Under the pieces are notes generated by a model. The model had not been told where the DNA came from and searched no databases. It was given only the letters and a program-made list of their open reading frames with translations. From positions 7,574,001-7,638,000 of the forward strand of contig LR990056.1 of NCBI GenBank assembly GCA_905147135.1: 64,000 nt of DNA, given 5' to 3'. Position numbers and translations under genes: made by a program. Source of the DNA: Blastobasis lacticolella (Eukaryota; Arthropoda; Insecta; Lepidoptera; Blastobasidae). Shown in pieces: positions 1 through 11,092 of this stretch (within the stretch, counting starts at the first letter, position 1; each line of letters opens with the position of its first letter).

Positions 1-296
1 GGAATGAAAATCACAATAAATTACATTCCAATACTAATTAACCTAAAATTTGATTTAAGAATACAAAATGGTGGTTTTATAGCTACCAAATCTAAAGAAT
101 AAACTCATGAAAGATTTTTCGACTTTCCATGAAAAAAAAAAAGAACCTAAAAGTAGTGGAAATTAGATTAATAACATACTATTTACATAAATTCGATAAG
201 ACACAATCATTAACACCTAGATTTAACAGCGTACTTACATTGCATTTTTTTGACCTCAAGATCTAAAGTATGAAGGATTTTTACAACATCAGCACT

Positions 297-1186
297 CTAC
301 TTACATTTGAAACTATATTGTATGACGTAATTAAGGAGGACCAAAGATCCATGGTTATCTAATGGTGGTCTTGCATCTGGGCTGCTCTGATAATGAACCT
401 TTACTATTTCAGTCATCGATGCACATACACCCAGAGCTTTTTCGTTGAAGACTTCATGTAACGATTGGGAACATTTTGATTCTTGTTCGCAACGTTTGAG
501 CTCGCTGTACCTGACATAGATATTGCTGTTAGGTATAAGCTCTACAAGCCCGGTCATATGATTCCGAAACTTAAGGGTCCATTTTGTATCGTTGGGATCA
601 TATTCCGGTGGTAGAATAACTTGCTGAGTGGAATGAGGGTGCTCTTTGGGATCTCTCTGGTGGGTTTTTTCTGGTAGTATACTGACGGCATTGTTCTGCT
701 GATTCCCATTGCTAGAATTCCGTCTCACAGGGGCTGAATTCTGTCTTTCTTCAACAACCGGCGAGACTTCTTGTGCGACGTTTCTAGAAGGTGCGTGACT
801 TGCTGAATTTTCCGACGCATTGATTCTTTCGTTGTCGAAAAACGTTTGGTATGACTATGAGTTTCAAGGAGCGAATTCCGTAAGTTATCGAAAACATTTA
901 CCGTATTCTGCAAAGTAGAATGCACTTGACTACAGACGATTGCAAATTTTTCCATCATTTGTTGTTGAGCGACCAATGTTGACAGAGAGTTTTGCGCAAT
1001 TGTCCTGTCTACTGAATTATGCTCAGTCTCATTGGCTGTCTCATGTGCTGTATCTACTGACATCTCATAGCTAGAAGCTGTTTCATGATCCGTCTCAATT
1101 CCTGAATCTGATGCTGCACTGTAAGGTGATGACAGAGGTTCTTGTGTGCACACGTTTGTTTGATACCCACTACATTCTAGTAGGCT
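297..1186 (-). pseudogene. BEN-domain protein ORF with one frameshift
   Basis: BEN domains are DNA-binding modules of insect transcriptional repressors and boundary factors such as fly Insensitive. The minus strand carries two overlapping open stretches, 1186 to about 725 and about 728 to 297. The second holds the BEN domain: a W-T-L-K-F-R opening near its residue 49, then G-L-V-E-L-I-P-N-S, then R-P-P-L-D near its residue 120, with a stop about 20 residues later. The first is Ser/Thr/Glu-rich and polar. The frame of the second stretch stays open rightward to the A5 run at 838-842, so a single 1-nt indel there would join both into one roughly 295-codon reading frame. A TAG in the upper frame sits at 1187-1189, and the sequence there (TTATTTTTAG) also resembles a splice acceptor. 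It lies directly against LINE endonuclease sequence. It may be a retrogene, a host exon or TE-carried cargo; the frameshift could be decay or a sequencing error. Confidence 0.62.
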
Positions 1187-1740
1187 CTAAAAATAAGTTG
1201 ATTAAATTATGACACTTAAATAATGATATTAGCCTACCAGTATATTTACAAGATACGTCTAATAAATCTTTATTAAAATCTCCACAAACAACAATATTTT
1301 TATTACAATTGCTAACTTTAATAAGGGCTTCGTCCATAATTTTCTCGAACAAATCAAATGATGAAGCCGGAGGTCTGTATACGCTCATTACAATAAGTCG
1401 CTCAAGTTCTATACAGGCAATTTCAGCAGATCGTTCAACAGACAGCTTGACAATATCAGTACGTTCCTTGCATTTTAGGCAATTACGAGCAAGTATTAGG
1501 GAACCTCCATGAATTGCCTGCCCTCTTGTAAACGAACTTGCAAGTTTATGGTTGTTAAAGCCAAATATGAGCTGGTGATCTTTTAACTAATGTTCAGTAA
1601 TGCAAAAAATATCAACATTCTCACCGTTCGTGAATAGCTCAACTTCCAATTCTTTATTCGTCATGCCTTGGATATTTTGATGTACTAAGTTAACTATACA
1701 ATTTTGTTTATTATTATAACATTTTACTTTACGTACATCC
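1170..1740 (-). mobile_element. Non-LTR retrotransposon endonuclease (EEP) fragment
   Basis: Minus-strand translation gives an exonuclease-endonuclease-phosphatase domain of a CR1/Jockey-type LINE. From about 1740 leftward one reads a C-I-T-E-H motif followed by an in-frame stop, then H-G-G, S-V-E-R, V-Y-R-P-P-A, C-G-D-F-N-K-D and finally L-E-P-T-R, at which the LINE similarity stops near 1175. GDFN is the usual EEP metal-site motif. The reverse transcriptase that should follow is absent; the BEN ORF begins instead. Confidence 0.75.
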
Positions 1741-2900
1741 AAAGGCTTATTAATATTTACCACTATTTACTAATGACTTTATGCCAGAGCAGTCCTGTAT
1801 ATTCTGAACAATATCAAAAGATTTATTGTTCAAGTCTAACAGTGGACTGTTATATGCTGCTGATATGATACAGGACGGCTCCTTTGTATTAAATACTAGT
1901 TTAAACAGTGACCCTTTTTGTTTATTAACAAATCGGCACTCTGGTCATATCTACGGTAGGAGAAATCAATAAATTAATATGGTACGCTAACATTGTAGCC
2001 AGTTTGACTTTGTACCTACGTCGAAGATACATAGTATCTTCTGTTATAACTACTTTATCTGTAAATTTATTACAGTCAAAAAAGGTAAATGCGTCTTTCT
2101 GACTGCAAGTCAAATTATACATCAAAGTATTCAGCATGTGAATACGGTCATTTTCAGTATTATAACAATTTTTTACAAAGGGAAATGCGCATTATACAAT
2201 TTTTCCTGCAGACAATCCTTGCAACGCTTCAACATCCTTGATTATGTCATTTTTTCTTACTTTAAGGCTATTACTTATTAAAATTACTATATTTACATTT
2301 TGATCAATGTGTTTTGAGTTTTTTAAGATTTTTTGTATAATACCGCTGTACGACAAATCAGGCATGCAATAATTGGTTACTTTAGAATTCGTACAGTCGT
2401 TTAGTAACGCTTAGTAAAGCTTTATGATATATTTTGAAACAAAATAGGTATGTAATAATGTAATAAAACAGCGATAACCCCGTTGACATATTCATCCTGT
2501 ACTGATAAAATATTCAGCCATTTTATTTACATCAGTGGAAAATTGGGTTGTGGAAATTGTTTAAAACTCTGACCCTCTTGATATGTTATCATTCTGGGTT
2601 TTTCTAAGGAAAATCTAACATCTGTTTGAAACAAATTATAAAATTTTCCGCATCATTACACAAGTGATTATCACTCCTGATATTCATCACAGCTATTTTT
2701 TGTCCCAACTCTTTTTGAGCGTCTGTAGAAGGTTGTTCAGAGTAAGAATTAGGATCAGAGCTCCAAAGTTTGTATCTTTTTCTTGAATTGATCGACTTAG
2801 TCCTTCATAAGTCAGAGATTCCTTGATCTTTTTTTGAGTATTCAACGCATACGCCCGAACTGGTTCATTATGAATGAGAAATGATAAAAAATATTAATCT
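1741..2900 (-). mobile_element. Decayed LINE 5' part (ORF1-like), upstream of the EEP fragment
   Basis: This stretch continues the minus-strand LINE upstream. Short open segments (for example 2137-1925 on the minus strand) read like the C-terminal part of a LINE ORF1 protein, with Y-L-R-R-R-Y-K and an H-I-N-L-L-I-S segment, but are broken by stops and frameshifts. No intact ORF remains. Assignment is by position and style rather than by a diagnostic motif. Confidence 0.4.
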
Positions 2901-3133
2901 CAATAGTTATAGAACATTATCAAAGTCATAGGTTATCGTTTTGAAAGATAAATAAAAGCCGAAATCAGTTCATTATTTCTGGACCACGTAGCAACAGCGA
3001 TTGAACACGTGTTCGTATTTATTTCAATGACGCATACGCCAAGTTCCAACGCGGCCATTGCAAAATTTGTTGGAACATTTCGGGTAAGACTAGATAGAGC
3101 TACTAGATAGTTCTATTCTAATTATTCTTGGCA

Positions 3134-4020
3134 AGTCGGCTTTTGCACCTGGATTTCGGACTTTCTGAGTGGACGTTCAATCCGGGTAGTTCTCGATGGT
3201 TACTCGTCTGATCTTCAGGCTATCGACGCGGGAGTTCCTCAGGGGTCGGTTCTGTCCGCGACTCTTTTCTTGCTGCATATCAACGATCTTCTAGTACCCG
3301 GTACCCTTGGGTACGCTGACGACAGCACAGTAACGGATATATATCTGTCAGAGGCAAAAGCTAACAGGGACGACATTCAGTCTTGTCGAGAGGCCATGGT
3401 TAGGCGTTTGAACGAAGCTCTCAAGGCAGTTTCCGACTGGGGCGAAGCCAATCTAGTGGCGTTCAACGCTACCAAAACACAGGCGTGTTCGTTTTCCGCC
3501 AAACGGAGTCCATTCCATCTATATGGAAGAGGTATCATCTCGAAGATCAGGCGGTACTTCACTTGAAAGCAGTTGCTTCAATTATATCAAGCACAAGTTC
3601 GTTCATGCATGGAGTACTGCTGCCATCTCTGGAATGGATCAGCCAAATACCAACTGGCCGCTTTGGATTCGGTGGAAAAACGTGCAAAGAAGATAATTTG
3701 TGATCCGCAATTAATTGAGGCTAAGCTGCAGAGCCTCAAGCATCGGCGTAGGGTTGCGTGTCTGTCGGTATTCTATAGGTTGCATTTCGGAAAATGTGCG
3801 AAACAGTTGCACGACCTCATTCCGCCGGCCCCTTTCCGCCATCGGGAATTTTTTTTATAAAGTTACCAACGACCAGCTGCCAAATTTCGTTGCTTTTTAC
3901 TGACAAATCAAAATTTATTGGATGATGAATTCTACGACTTTGGTAAACAACATAATGGACTTCTTGATCGCAGAGTGTCGGACGATAACGTAGAGCAACA
4001 TATTACTAGCAGCTGCTTAA
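3134..4020 (+). mobile_element. Jockey-like LINE reverse-transcriptase fragment, internally deleted
   Basis: Plus-strand pieces encode RT motifs of a Jockey-type LINE: a W-I-S-D-F-L-S-G-R segment, G-V-P-Q-G-S-V-L (RT motif B) near 3230, Y-A-D-D-S (motif C) near 3312, then after a deletion and frame change near 3530-3575 the RT C-terminal Q-V-R-S-C-M-E-Y-C-C-H-L-W-N-G and A-L-D-S-V-E-K-R-A segments to about 3860. Motif A and everything upstream are missing, so it is a dead, 5'-truncated copy. A frame break near 3850 leads into a short 3' remnant. Confidence 0.8.
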
Positions 4021-4378
4021 AATAGAATTTATGTTTGTGCTTTTATAATAGCGATAACGTAGCACTATTAGCTAATTGAGGAAAATATCAGGAAATAAAT
4101 ACAGGAAATGAGTTGGTACCGCCGATAGCTTTGCCATGCGCAGTAGACTGATCAATACTCGACATTAATTAATATTACGAGTTTAGTCCTCGATGAAGGG
4201 CAATGAAAATTAATAACGTATTTAACTAAGTTAGAGTTTTTGAAATTTTCATAGTGATATTGGGCAAAACAAATGATGCGCATGAACAGATTTATTGTTT
4301 ATGACAAATCTATTAAAAATGTATATTTTCTCTATATTTCGCTTTGGAAATTATACCTGTTATATTGATTTTTCACAG
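4021..4378. other. AT-rich intronic sequence before exon 3 of gene 1
   Basis: No ORF or repeat is recognised. The last bases (TTTTTCACAG ending at 4378) form the polypyrimidine tract and AG acceptor for the gene 1 exon at 4379. Confidence 0.5.
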
Positions 4379-7300
4379 TTGGCCGCCCGGGGCTGCAATA
4401 TAATCCTGCTTAGCAGAACCTTGGACAAGTTGAAGGCCGTAGCTGGAGAACTGGGTGAGATGTAAGGCCTGCGCATACGCAGAAGGCGAAAATTTTTTTG
4501 CAAAATATAAAGAATGTCTACCCAGGGGCCTAATTCTCTTTAATTCGACATTTCATTAACCACATATCTTCATTAATAATGTCATTTTTGTAAGATAAAG
4601 AATCTTTTTGGAGATGTCTTCGACATTTGTATATTGTTAAAGATTAATTTTAGTGATGTATTAATAGCGTAGCTGGAGAACTGGGTGAGATGTAAGGCCT
4701 GCGCATACGCAGAAGGCGAAATTTTTTTTGCAAAATATAAAGAATGTCTACCCAGGGGCCTAATTCTCTTTAATTCGACATTTCATTAACCACATATCTT
4801 CATTAATAATGTCATTTTTGTAAGATAAAGAATCTTTTTGGAGATGTCTTCGACATTTGTATATTGTTAAAGATTAATTTTAGTGATGTATTAATACTGT
4901 TTTTGGCTGGAGGAAATGTCGAAATTGAAATGTCTAAGCGCGAAAATCATTAACATCCTCGGTTATTCGGTGGACTTTTTGTATCCGCTGCTTTTAATCC
5001 CTCATGTACGTACAGACATTTTTCTGAAGTATTTCACGTGCCACGCCAGCGTCCTCCTAAGACTAATTTCCAATTTCGCTCTTATGTGGAGCAAATGAAG
5101 TTGCAATTCATTTTACAAAATGTCCAAGTTGCAAAATTGCAATACCTTCACGGTTTTTGGAAAGTTGGAAGATCTTGTGGCAGTTTTCACGAACAATGTA
5201 GCATGCAAAGGCTATTTTAATATGGTTTACGTTAACTATTCGAGTAGAAGGGCACAGGAAGATTGAAAACGTTATTGGAAATGAGTAGGTTCATTTTTAT
5301 GAGTTGTAGAGTGGTAGTGGTAGATGGGTACTAATTATCTCAGTATAACCTATCTTTCATAACCTACATGCTTTATCGCGAAAACTGTTGAAACTAGAGA
5401 GCCTGAAATTTGGTATGGTTGTACATATAATTTACCTTTAAAAATACCCTTGATTGGGTACCTCCCCTACACGTAAAGTGGGGGATGAACTTTATTCGCG
5501 TATAGTCTATTGTATGGGATGTATAGGTCTTTTGAAATCATTTAAGATATCCAAAGAAAGTTTTTGAATTATGTTTTTCGTTTAGATTTATTTAGCTTCA
5601 AAGTGATTTTTTTTGTTAAACTTGTGTCCCCTCAATCGTAATTTATTTGGATACGTATAAAGTATTCAACGTAATAAATAATATACTTAAGATGAAGTTA
5701 AAAGGAAAACTATCACAGTCTAGTGGACTCTTCAACTAACTAGGAATAATCGACCAACTTATGAACTTAGCAAACGTTTCATTCAAGGGCAGTCGAGCTA
5801 TGGAAGCAGTTACTCTGCACATTTGCGTGGTTTACCTGTGTAAACAAAACTTAAGATTTTCGTACTCACAACAACTAAACAATTTTTTAAATAATCTGGA
5901 AACAATTGTTACAAGGCATTGTGATAACAGCTTCCTCGTTACTGGTGACTTTAATTTGAGTGGTGTTGTATGGTCTAGTTCTGATTCGAGCGATGGGTCC
6001 TGTGTTCCCTCCAATTACGTTACTAGTGATGAGATTCTCTTGGTTGACACCACTAATACGTTAAATTTATAACAATACAATAATATTAAAAATGCTTATG
6101 GTAGGACACTGGATCTTATATTTGGCACTAGTGAAGTTACGGTTACGGATAGCAGCGATGATCCACTTGTGCCAGTAGATCCATATTATTATCATGGCGC
6201 TCTCACCTGCAAAATTAGTTTTACTAATCAACAATATTTGGATCGCCCGTAATTCACTAAATACCTATATGCTAAAGGTGATTTTGAATCAATAAATAGC
6301 GAATTATTGACTACTGACTGGGCTAATGAGCTCGGTTGTCGCTCGTTGGAGGATGCAGTGACCTATTTTTATAATGTCTGTTTTCGTCTTAGGGACTCCT
6401 ACGTTCCTTCAAGGTTAGTCTCCGTTAACTCTTATCCTGCATGGTATTCAAAGGCGCTAGTTAGAACTATAAAAGAGAAACGGAAATATTTAGTAAAATT
6501 TAGGAAGTATGGTAATCGTTCCGATGAGAATTGTTACAAATTGTTACGCGAAAGGGTTAGGTCTCTGGAGGCTTCCTGTTACAAGAACTATATTGAAGTG
6601 ATCGAAGGTGCTGTCGTTAGAAACCCAAAATTTTTTTGGTCCTACATTATTTCTAAAACAAAAAATAATATAATGCCAAATACTTTACGGCACGGTAATT
6701 CGGTTTTCAGCACTGGCGAAGACATTTGCAACGCATTTTCGGCTTACTTCCAATCCACTTTTTTGCGCACCCCCAATCGTAATGTTGGTTATGATAGCGC
6801 CGCTTCCTGTGGCACCGTGTCGGATATCTCTTCAATTCATGTTGATATCATCTCCGTCTGCAAGTTGCTTGAGGATCTGGATCCAAATAAATCAGCAGGA
6901 CCTGATGACTTGCCAACTACATTTCTTATTAGTTGTGCCAAAACGATATCAGTGCCTGTGACTATTTTGTTCCGTAAATCCCTTGCAATGGGTGCCGTGC
7001 CTAGTGTGTGGAGACGTGCTTATATAACACCGGTACATAAAAAGGGGTCTAAAAGCGAAGTGTCTAACTATCGTCCAATCTCTAAGCTATGCATAGTCTC
7101 TAAAGTTCTCGAGAGGGTACACTCCTTCAGTGATAATCAGCATGGTTTCCTTAGGGGTCGCTCAACGGTCTCCAATCTGGTGTTGCTGAACGATTTCATA
7201 ACTGAAGCAATGGAGGGCAGTTCGCAGGTTGATGTTGTTTACACAGATTACAGTAAGGCCTTTGACAGAATTCAGCATGACATCTTATTGGCTAAATTAT

Positions 7301-10300
7301 GTAAGATCGGTGTGAGGGGAGATTTGCTTCGGTGGTTTTCTTCTTACATCGAAAATCGGTCGCAAGTGGTTGTTGTCAACAACTATATTTCTGGATGGGT
7401 GTCTGCTCCCAGCGGTGTTCCTCAGGGGTCTTTGCTGGGGCCGTTGTTATTTGTGATCTTTGTGAACGACATCGATCTGTGCTTCCGCCATGCACGTCTA
7501 CTATATTTTGCAGACGATATGAAATTGTTCGCCCATGTTAATTCCTTGCAGGACGCTGAGGCTTTGCAGTCGGACCTTTGCAGACTTGAACAGTACTGTT
7601 TATCCAATAGTCTGGAACTGAATCCTTCTAAATGCAGCATCGTTTCCTACACTCGTAAACGTCATCCGTTGCACTATGACTACTCGCTGAAGAATGAATT
7701 GATTGGTAGGGATGTAGCAGTGCGAGATCTAGGAGTTATCCACGATGTCAAACTTCTGTTTGATGGTCATGTGGACAGTATCGTTGCTAGAGCCTCTAGG
7801 GCCCTGGGTTTCATCATGCGGGCCTCCAAGGATTTTACTTGTATTAAAACTTTTAAGGTATTGTACTGCACATATGTTAGAAGCCACTTAGAGTATGCGT
7901 CTCAGGTGTGGAACCCATGCTATGCCACATATATCAACCGAATTGAAAACATCCAGAAAAGATTTATACGATATTTATGTTTTCGTACCAAGGATCGCTT
8001 TAGCTCTGACGATTACATTCGTCTTTGCAGGAAGCACCACCTTTTACCTTTGTATAAGAGGCGTGAGACTGCAGATGTAGTGTTTCTTTTGAAAATTACA
8101 TCTGGCGTGATTGATAGCCCCCGTCTTCTGCAGGAAATTTCACTTAGACCCCCCAATAGGGCCCTGCGTACTAATTCTATTCTATCAGTATCTAATGCTT
8201 CCACAAACTACAGACGAAACACATTCCTATGGCGCGCTTGTAACTTTTTCAATGGGTTGTGCAAGTAGAGCGACATTGATTTATTTAATACCAAATTTGA
8301 AACAGTGAGGCGGTGGTTGAATCGGCCTTTTTTTGACGGTACTCTTTGATTTGTTTCCACCTACATTTTTTTTTCTGCTTCATGTCTAGTTTAAGGCGGT
8401 GGAATATATTATATCTTATTCACAGAATAGTTTGTGTGAAATGGGTTGCTGTAGGCGGTGTGCAGTGTTGTGAATAATGTAAACACTCTCCCTTATTTTC
8501 TTTTATTTCTTGGGTACGCAATAATTTAATATTATATTCTGTCATCATATTATTGCGTGGCAGTTTTGCTTTTCTTTTTATTTTTATTTTGTTGTTACTA
8601 GCGAGGACCTGTAATTGGCTTGTTGGTTCTAATGTACTATTTATGATGTTTTATATGGCTGTTGGTACTCCAATAAATAAATAAATAAATAAATAAATAA
8701 ACACTTTATAAAAATTATATGGAAAAACATTAAGAGTTGTAACTTTGTAAGCCTCTTACAAGCGCTGTTTCTCGAAGACGCAACCGCTGAAAGCCGGCAG
8801 ACCAACTTATTCAGTGTGAGAGTTATCACTCTTCGAATACATACCAAAACTAACCTCAAATCAGGGGACCACTGTACAACCCATAAAAATAAACCTACTC
8901 GTTTCCATTATCGTTTACAATTTTCCTGAGCTGTGCTATATGTCTGAGTGCCGATCTAAGTTAACTGATCAATTACGTCAATATTCTACCATCAATTTAA
9001 TTATGACATGGCATTGTCTAACATAACGACATAATGACATACACGTTCTACTCAGTTTAATGGGATATCTCTTACAGAAAAAGATTTCAAGGTTGCAACT
9101 ATGGTGGTTCAAGCAGACTTGACAAAAATAGATGAACTATATGATCATATCTCTAATGAAGTGAAGGATTTAGAAATAGGTATTCTAGTCAACAACGCAG
9201 GCTTGACATATCCTTATCCGGAGAGTTTCTTAGATGTACCTGATAGGTGAGTTTAATTGTCATCAAAATATCTGCTCAAGGTTATGTATCTGTGTAAAAA
9301 TCTCTTGAACTTTAATTTTTATGTTTCTAAACTTTTTTGGTAAGTGGTATTGGTGGTTACTGTGACTTATAATTTGGAATAGGCTTCAATTAACTGAATT
9401 GAAATTCACAACTTTCAAATGTACTACTTAATAAATGTACAAAGCGATATATTCATTTTTTTACCAGGTAGAAAAGTAATCACAATCAAAAACGAAAATT
9501 TTTAAATTTTTCAAACATTCGGCGAAGACAGTGGTATAGGAAATTCAGGACGAAATTCAGACCTCAGAGATAACATGGCTGATAATTTTATGTTGCAGAG
9601 ACAAAGTGCTGAGTGACATTGTGAACGTGAATATTGTGACTCCGACTCAGCTGATAGGCCTGGTGATGCCCGGAATGGTGAAACGAAGGCGAGGAATCAT
9701 CATCAATATCGGGTCCCTATTCTCACGGGCTCCGAGTCCTCTTCTGGCCCTTTATGGGGCTTCGAAGGTAAGAGCTGCAATTGTATTTTTTATTGTGGTT
9801 GATTGTATTTTTCCAGTTATATTCGAATTTACAAGCTAAGGAAGATCATATTATATTGTAACAATGCATTATCCGAATAGCATTTGGCCGTTACTTCGTC
9901 CGCGTAAATTTCGGTTATTACGCCACATTGAATTTCGGAATAAATTATAGTCTAAGTTTTTAAGGATATAAGCTATATTACTGTCAAATTGGTTCAAAAT
10001 CCTTTGTGTATATTTTGTCCGAAGAAGGAACAAACATTTGTTTTTATGTAATACGGCAGACAAATAGGCAAGCGGGACATCTGATGGAAAGTGCTCACCG
10101 CAAGCGCAACAAACAAAACATTCACCCACCCATCCAACCATCCATCCTAACAAACTTTCACCATTAAAATATTAATAATCTAGTATCGTAATCGTGACGT
10201 TACAACTAAAACTGCCATTGCCTTTCAGGCTTACATCGACAAATTCACGGAGACCCTCCAACTGGAATATAAGAAGTCCGGCATCATCATACAGAACGTG

Positions 10301-10570
10301 TATCCTGGTGCAGTTTTCACAAACATGTCTGCAAGCTTCGGTGTCGATAAGAAGTCTATAGTTGCTCCTGTCGCTGCGGCGTATACGAAATCAGCTGTTC
10401 GTATGGTGGGCGTAGTATCCTCCACCTCAGGGTATATCGGCCACTCCTTCTTGAAGGCTGCACTGGATATAATGAACTGCATTAGCTCTAGACTTGTCAA
10501 TTTGATGCTGTTAAGACACATGGAGGATAGCAGGAAACGAGCATTGATGAATTTGAACCATGTCGCCTAA
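4379..10570 (+). CDS. HSD17B12-like very-long-chain 3-oxoacyl-CoA reductase / 17-beta-HSD paralogue, gene 1 (5' partial)
   Basis: Exons at 4379-4454, 9078-9246, 9599-9767 and 10229-10570 (stop TAA 10568-10570), each with AG acceptor and GT donor. The protein is a short-chain dehydrogenase/reductase; relatives reduce 3-oxoacyl-CoA in ER fatty-acid elongation or act on steroids with NADPH. The first exon starts L-A-A-R-G-C and carries I-I-L-L-S-R-T, the cofactor-binding beta-strand. The second ends a VNNAG motif; the third has the N-x-N-I-V-T Asn, Ser of I-N-I-G-S and, 13 residues on, Tyr of Y-G-A-S-K, so the Asn-Ser-Tyr-Lys tetrad is complete. The last has V-Y-P-G and ends L-N-H-V-A, without a dilysine signal. 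The membrane anchor and TGxxxGIG exons are not in the window; by comparison with gene 2 they should total about 67 codons and lie to the left. Intron 3 (4.6 kb) holds a LINE. Exact substrate is unknown. Confidence 0.87.
4438..4897 (+). repeat. 230-bp tandem duplication covering the exon 3 end and splice donor of gene 1
   Basis: Unit 1 is 4438-4667 and unit 2 is 4668-4897. The two differ visibly only in a short A/T run after GCAGAAGGCG. Each contains the last 17 coding bases of the exon and the GGGTGAGAT donor, so the intron now holds a second, downstream copy of the exon end and its donor, without an acceptor of its own. Confidence 0.93.
4898..5760. other. Intron 3 of gene 1, unassigned AT-rich sequence
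   Basis: No credible coding region. A segment at about 5249-5312 is an inverted, diverged copy of 8866-8930 on the far side of the LINE. A stretch near 5365-5500 (CTTTATCGCGAAAACTGTTG onward) reads like a dispersed insect repeat but I cannot name the family. Confidence 0.4.
5761..8701 (+). mobile_element. Jockey-clade LINE, 5'-truncated, in intron 3 of gene 1
   Basis: The element starts inside the endonuclease domain (V-T-G-D-F-N near 5940). The reading frame continues in the same phase to 8268, interrupted only by stops at 6070-6072 and about 6250. From 6307 an open 653-codon stretch has the RT motifs: S-A-G-P-D-D at about residue 195, N-Y-R-P-I-S, Q-H-G-F-L-R-G-R-S-T, Y-T-D-Y-S-K-A-F-D (motif A) near 311, G-V-P-Q-G-S-L-L-G-P (motif B) near 370 and F-A-D-D (motif C) near 400. 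The segment between K-V-L-E-R-V and D-N-Q-H-G-F is shorter than usual, suggesting a small deletion. A 3' UTR follows, ending in an (AATA)n tail at about 8671-8701. Sense orientation matches the host gene. Two stops make it inactive. Confidence 0.88.
6307..8268 (+). pseudogene. LINE reverse-transcriptase ORF (653 codons, start truncated)
   Basis: This is the longest open stretch of the window and forms part of the LINE at 5761-8701. Codon 1 here is TTG after an upstream in-frame TAA, so there is no genuine initiation site; the true ORF2 start lay in the missing endonuclease part. The RT domain covers roughly residues 190-460 and the C-terminal region ends at R-A-C-N-F-F-N-G-L-C-K. Confidence 0.85.
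8702..9077. other. Intron 3 of gene 1, 3' part
   Basis: Unassigned sequence between the LINE tail and the next exon, ending in the acceptor CTTACAG at 9071-9077. The segment at 8866-8930 is the inverted partner of 5249-5312. Confidence 0.45.
10030..10110 (-). repeat. Short LINE 3'-tail fragment in intron 5 of gene 1
   Basis: Read on the minus strand it carries the tail seen elsewhere in the window (GCTTGCGGTGAGCACTTTCC, then CATCAGATGTCCCGC). Similar tails occur near 14320, 14480, 38280 and 61040. Short and diverged. Confidence 0.45.
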
Positions 10571-10614
10571 GAAGTGTAATAATACATATAAAATACATGT
10601 ACATAGTGTAGGAT

Positions 10615-11092
10615 CTTACTTTGCCTTATGTTATACTTACGGTTATGAGGACTCCTGTTTAAACGTTGTTTTCAACACGTTGACACTTTTATTCTTAATT
10701 TTTCCACCTTTATTAGTTTATTATGGGCATCTTTGGATCTGGCCCTTCAGGCTCTGATTGTCAATCATTATTTCCTGGAAAATATGTTAATTCTGTATTT
10801 GATGTAACTACGTTTTTACTAATGTGTTTAATTTAAATTGAATATAATAGAATATAGGGTTTTGCTTTGACTTGTGTTAATACTTACGGTTATTAGGACT
10901 ATTAGACACATTTTTGTGTAGCATGTTGATGCTTTTTATTTTCAATTTGTCACTTTTTATGGGTATCTTTGGATTTGACCCTTCAGGCTCTGATTGTCCA
11001 TAATTCCCTGGAAAATTAAGTTTATTCTGTATATCAGACTATGTTGATTACTACGTTCTATTAATGTTTTGATTATAATAGATTTTGGGGAA
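10615..11092 (+). repeat. Diverged tandem duplication (about 240 bp x2) downstream of gene 1
   Basis: Copy 1 runs about 10615-10861 and copy 2 about 10862-11092. Shared blocks are ACTTACGGTTAT, TTATGGG(C/T)ATCTTTGGAT, CCCTTCAGGCTCTGATTGTC and CCTGGAAAAT at the same relative places. It covers the likely 3' UTR of gene 1; no canonical AATAAA was seen right after the stop. Confidence 0.8.

Noticed and set aside
1..4378. Exons 1-2 of gene 1 (anchor and TGxxxGIG)
   Set aside because: I looked for the glycine-rich cofactor motif on the + strand and did not find it; they most likely lie left of the window.
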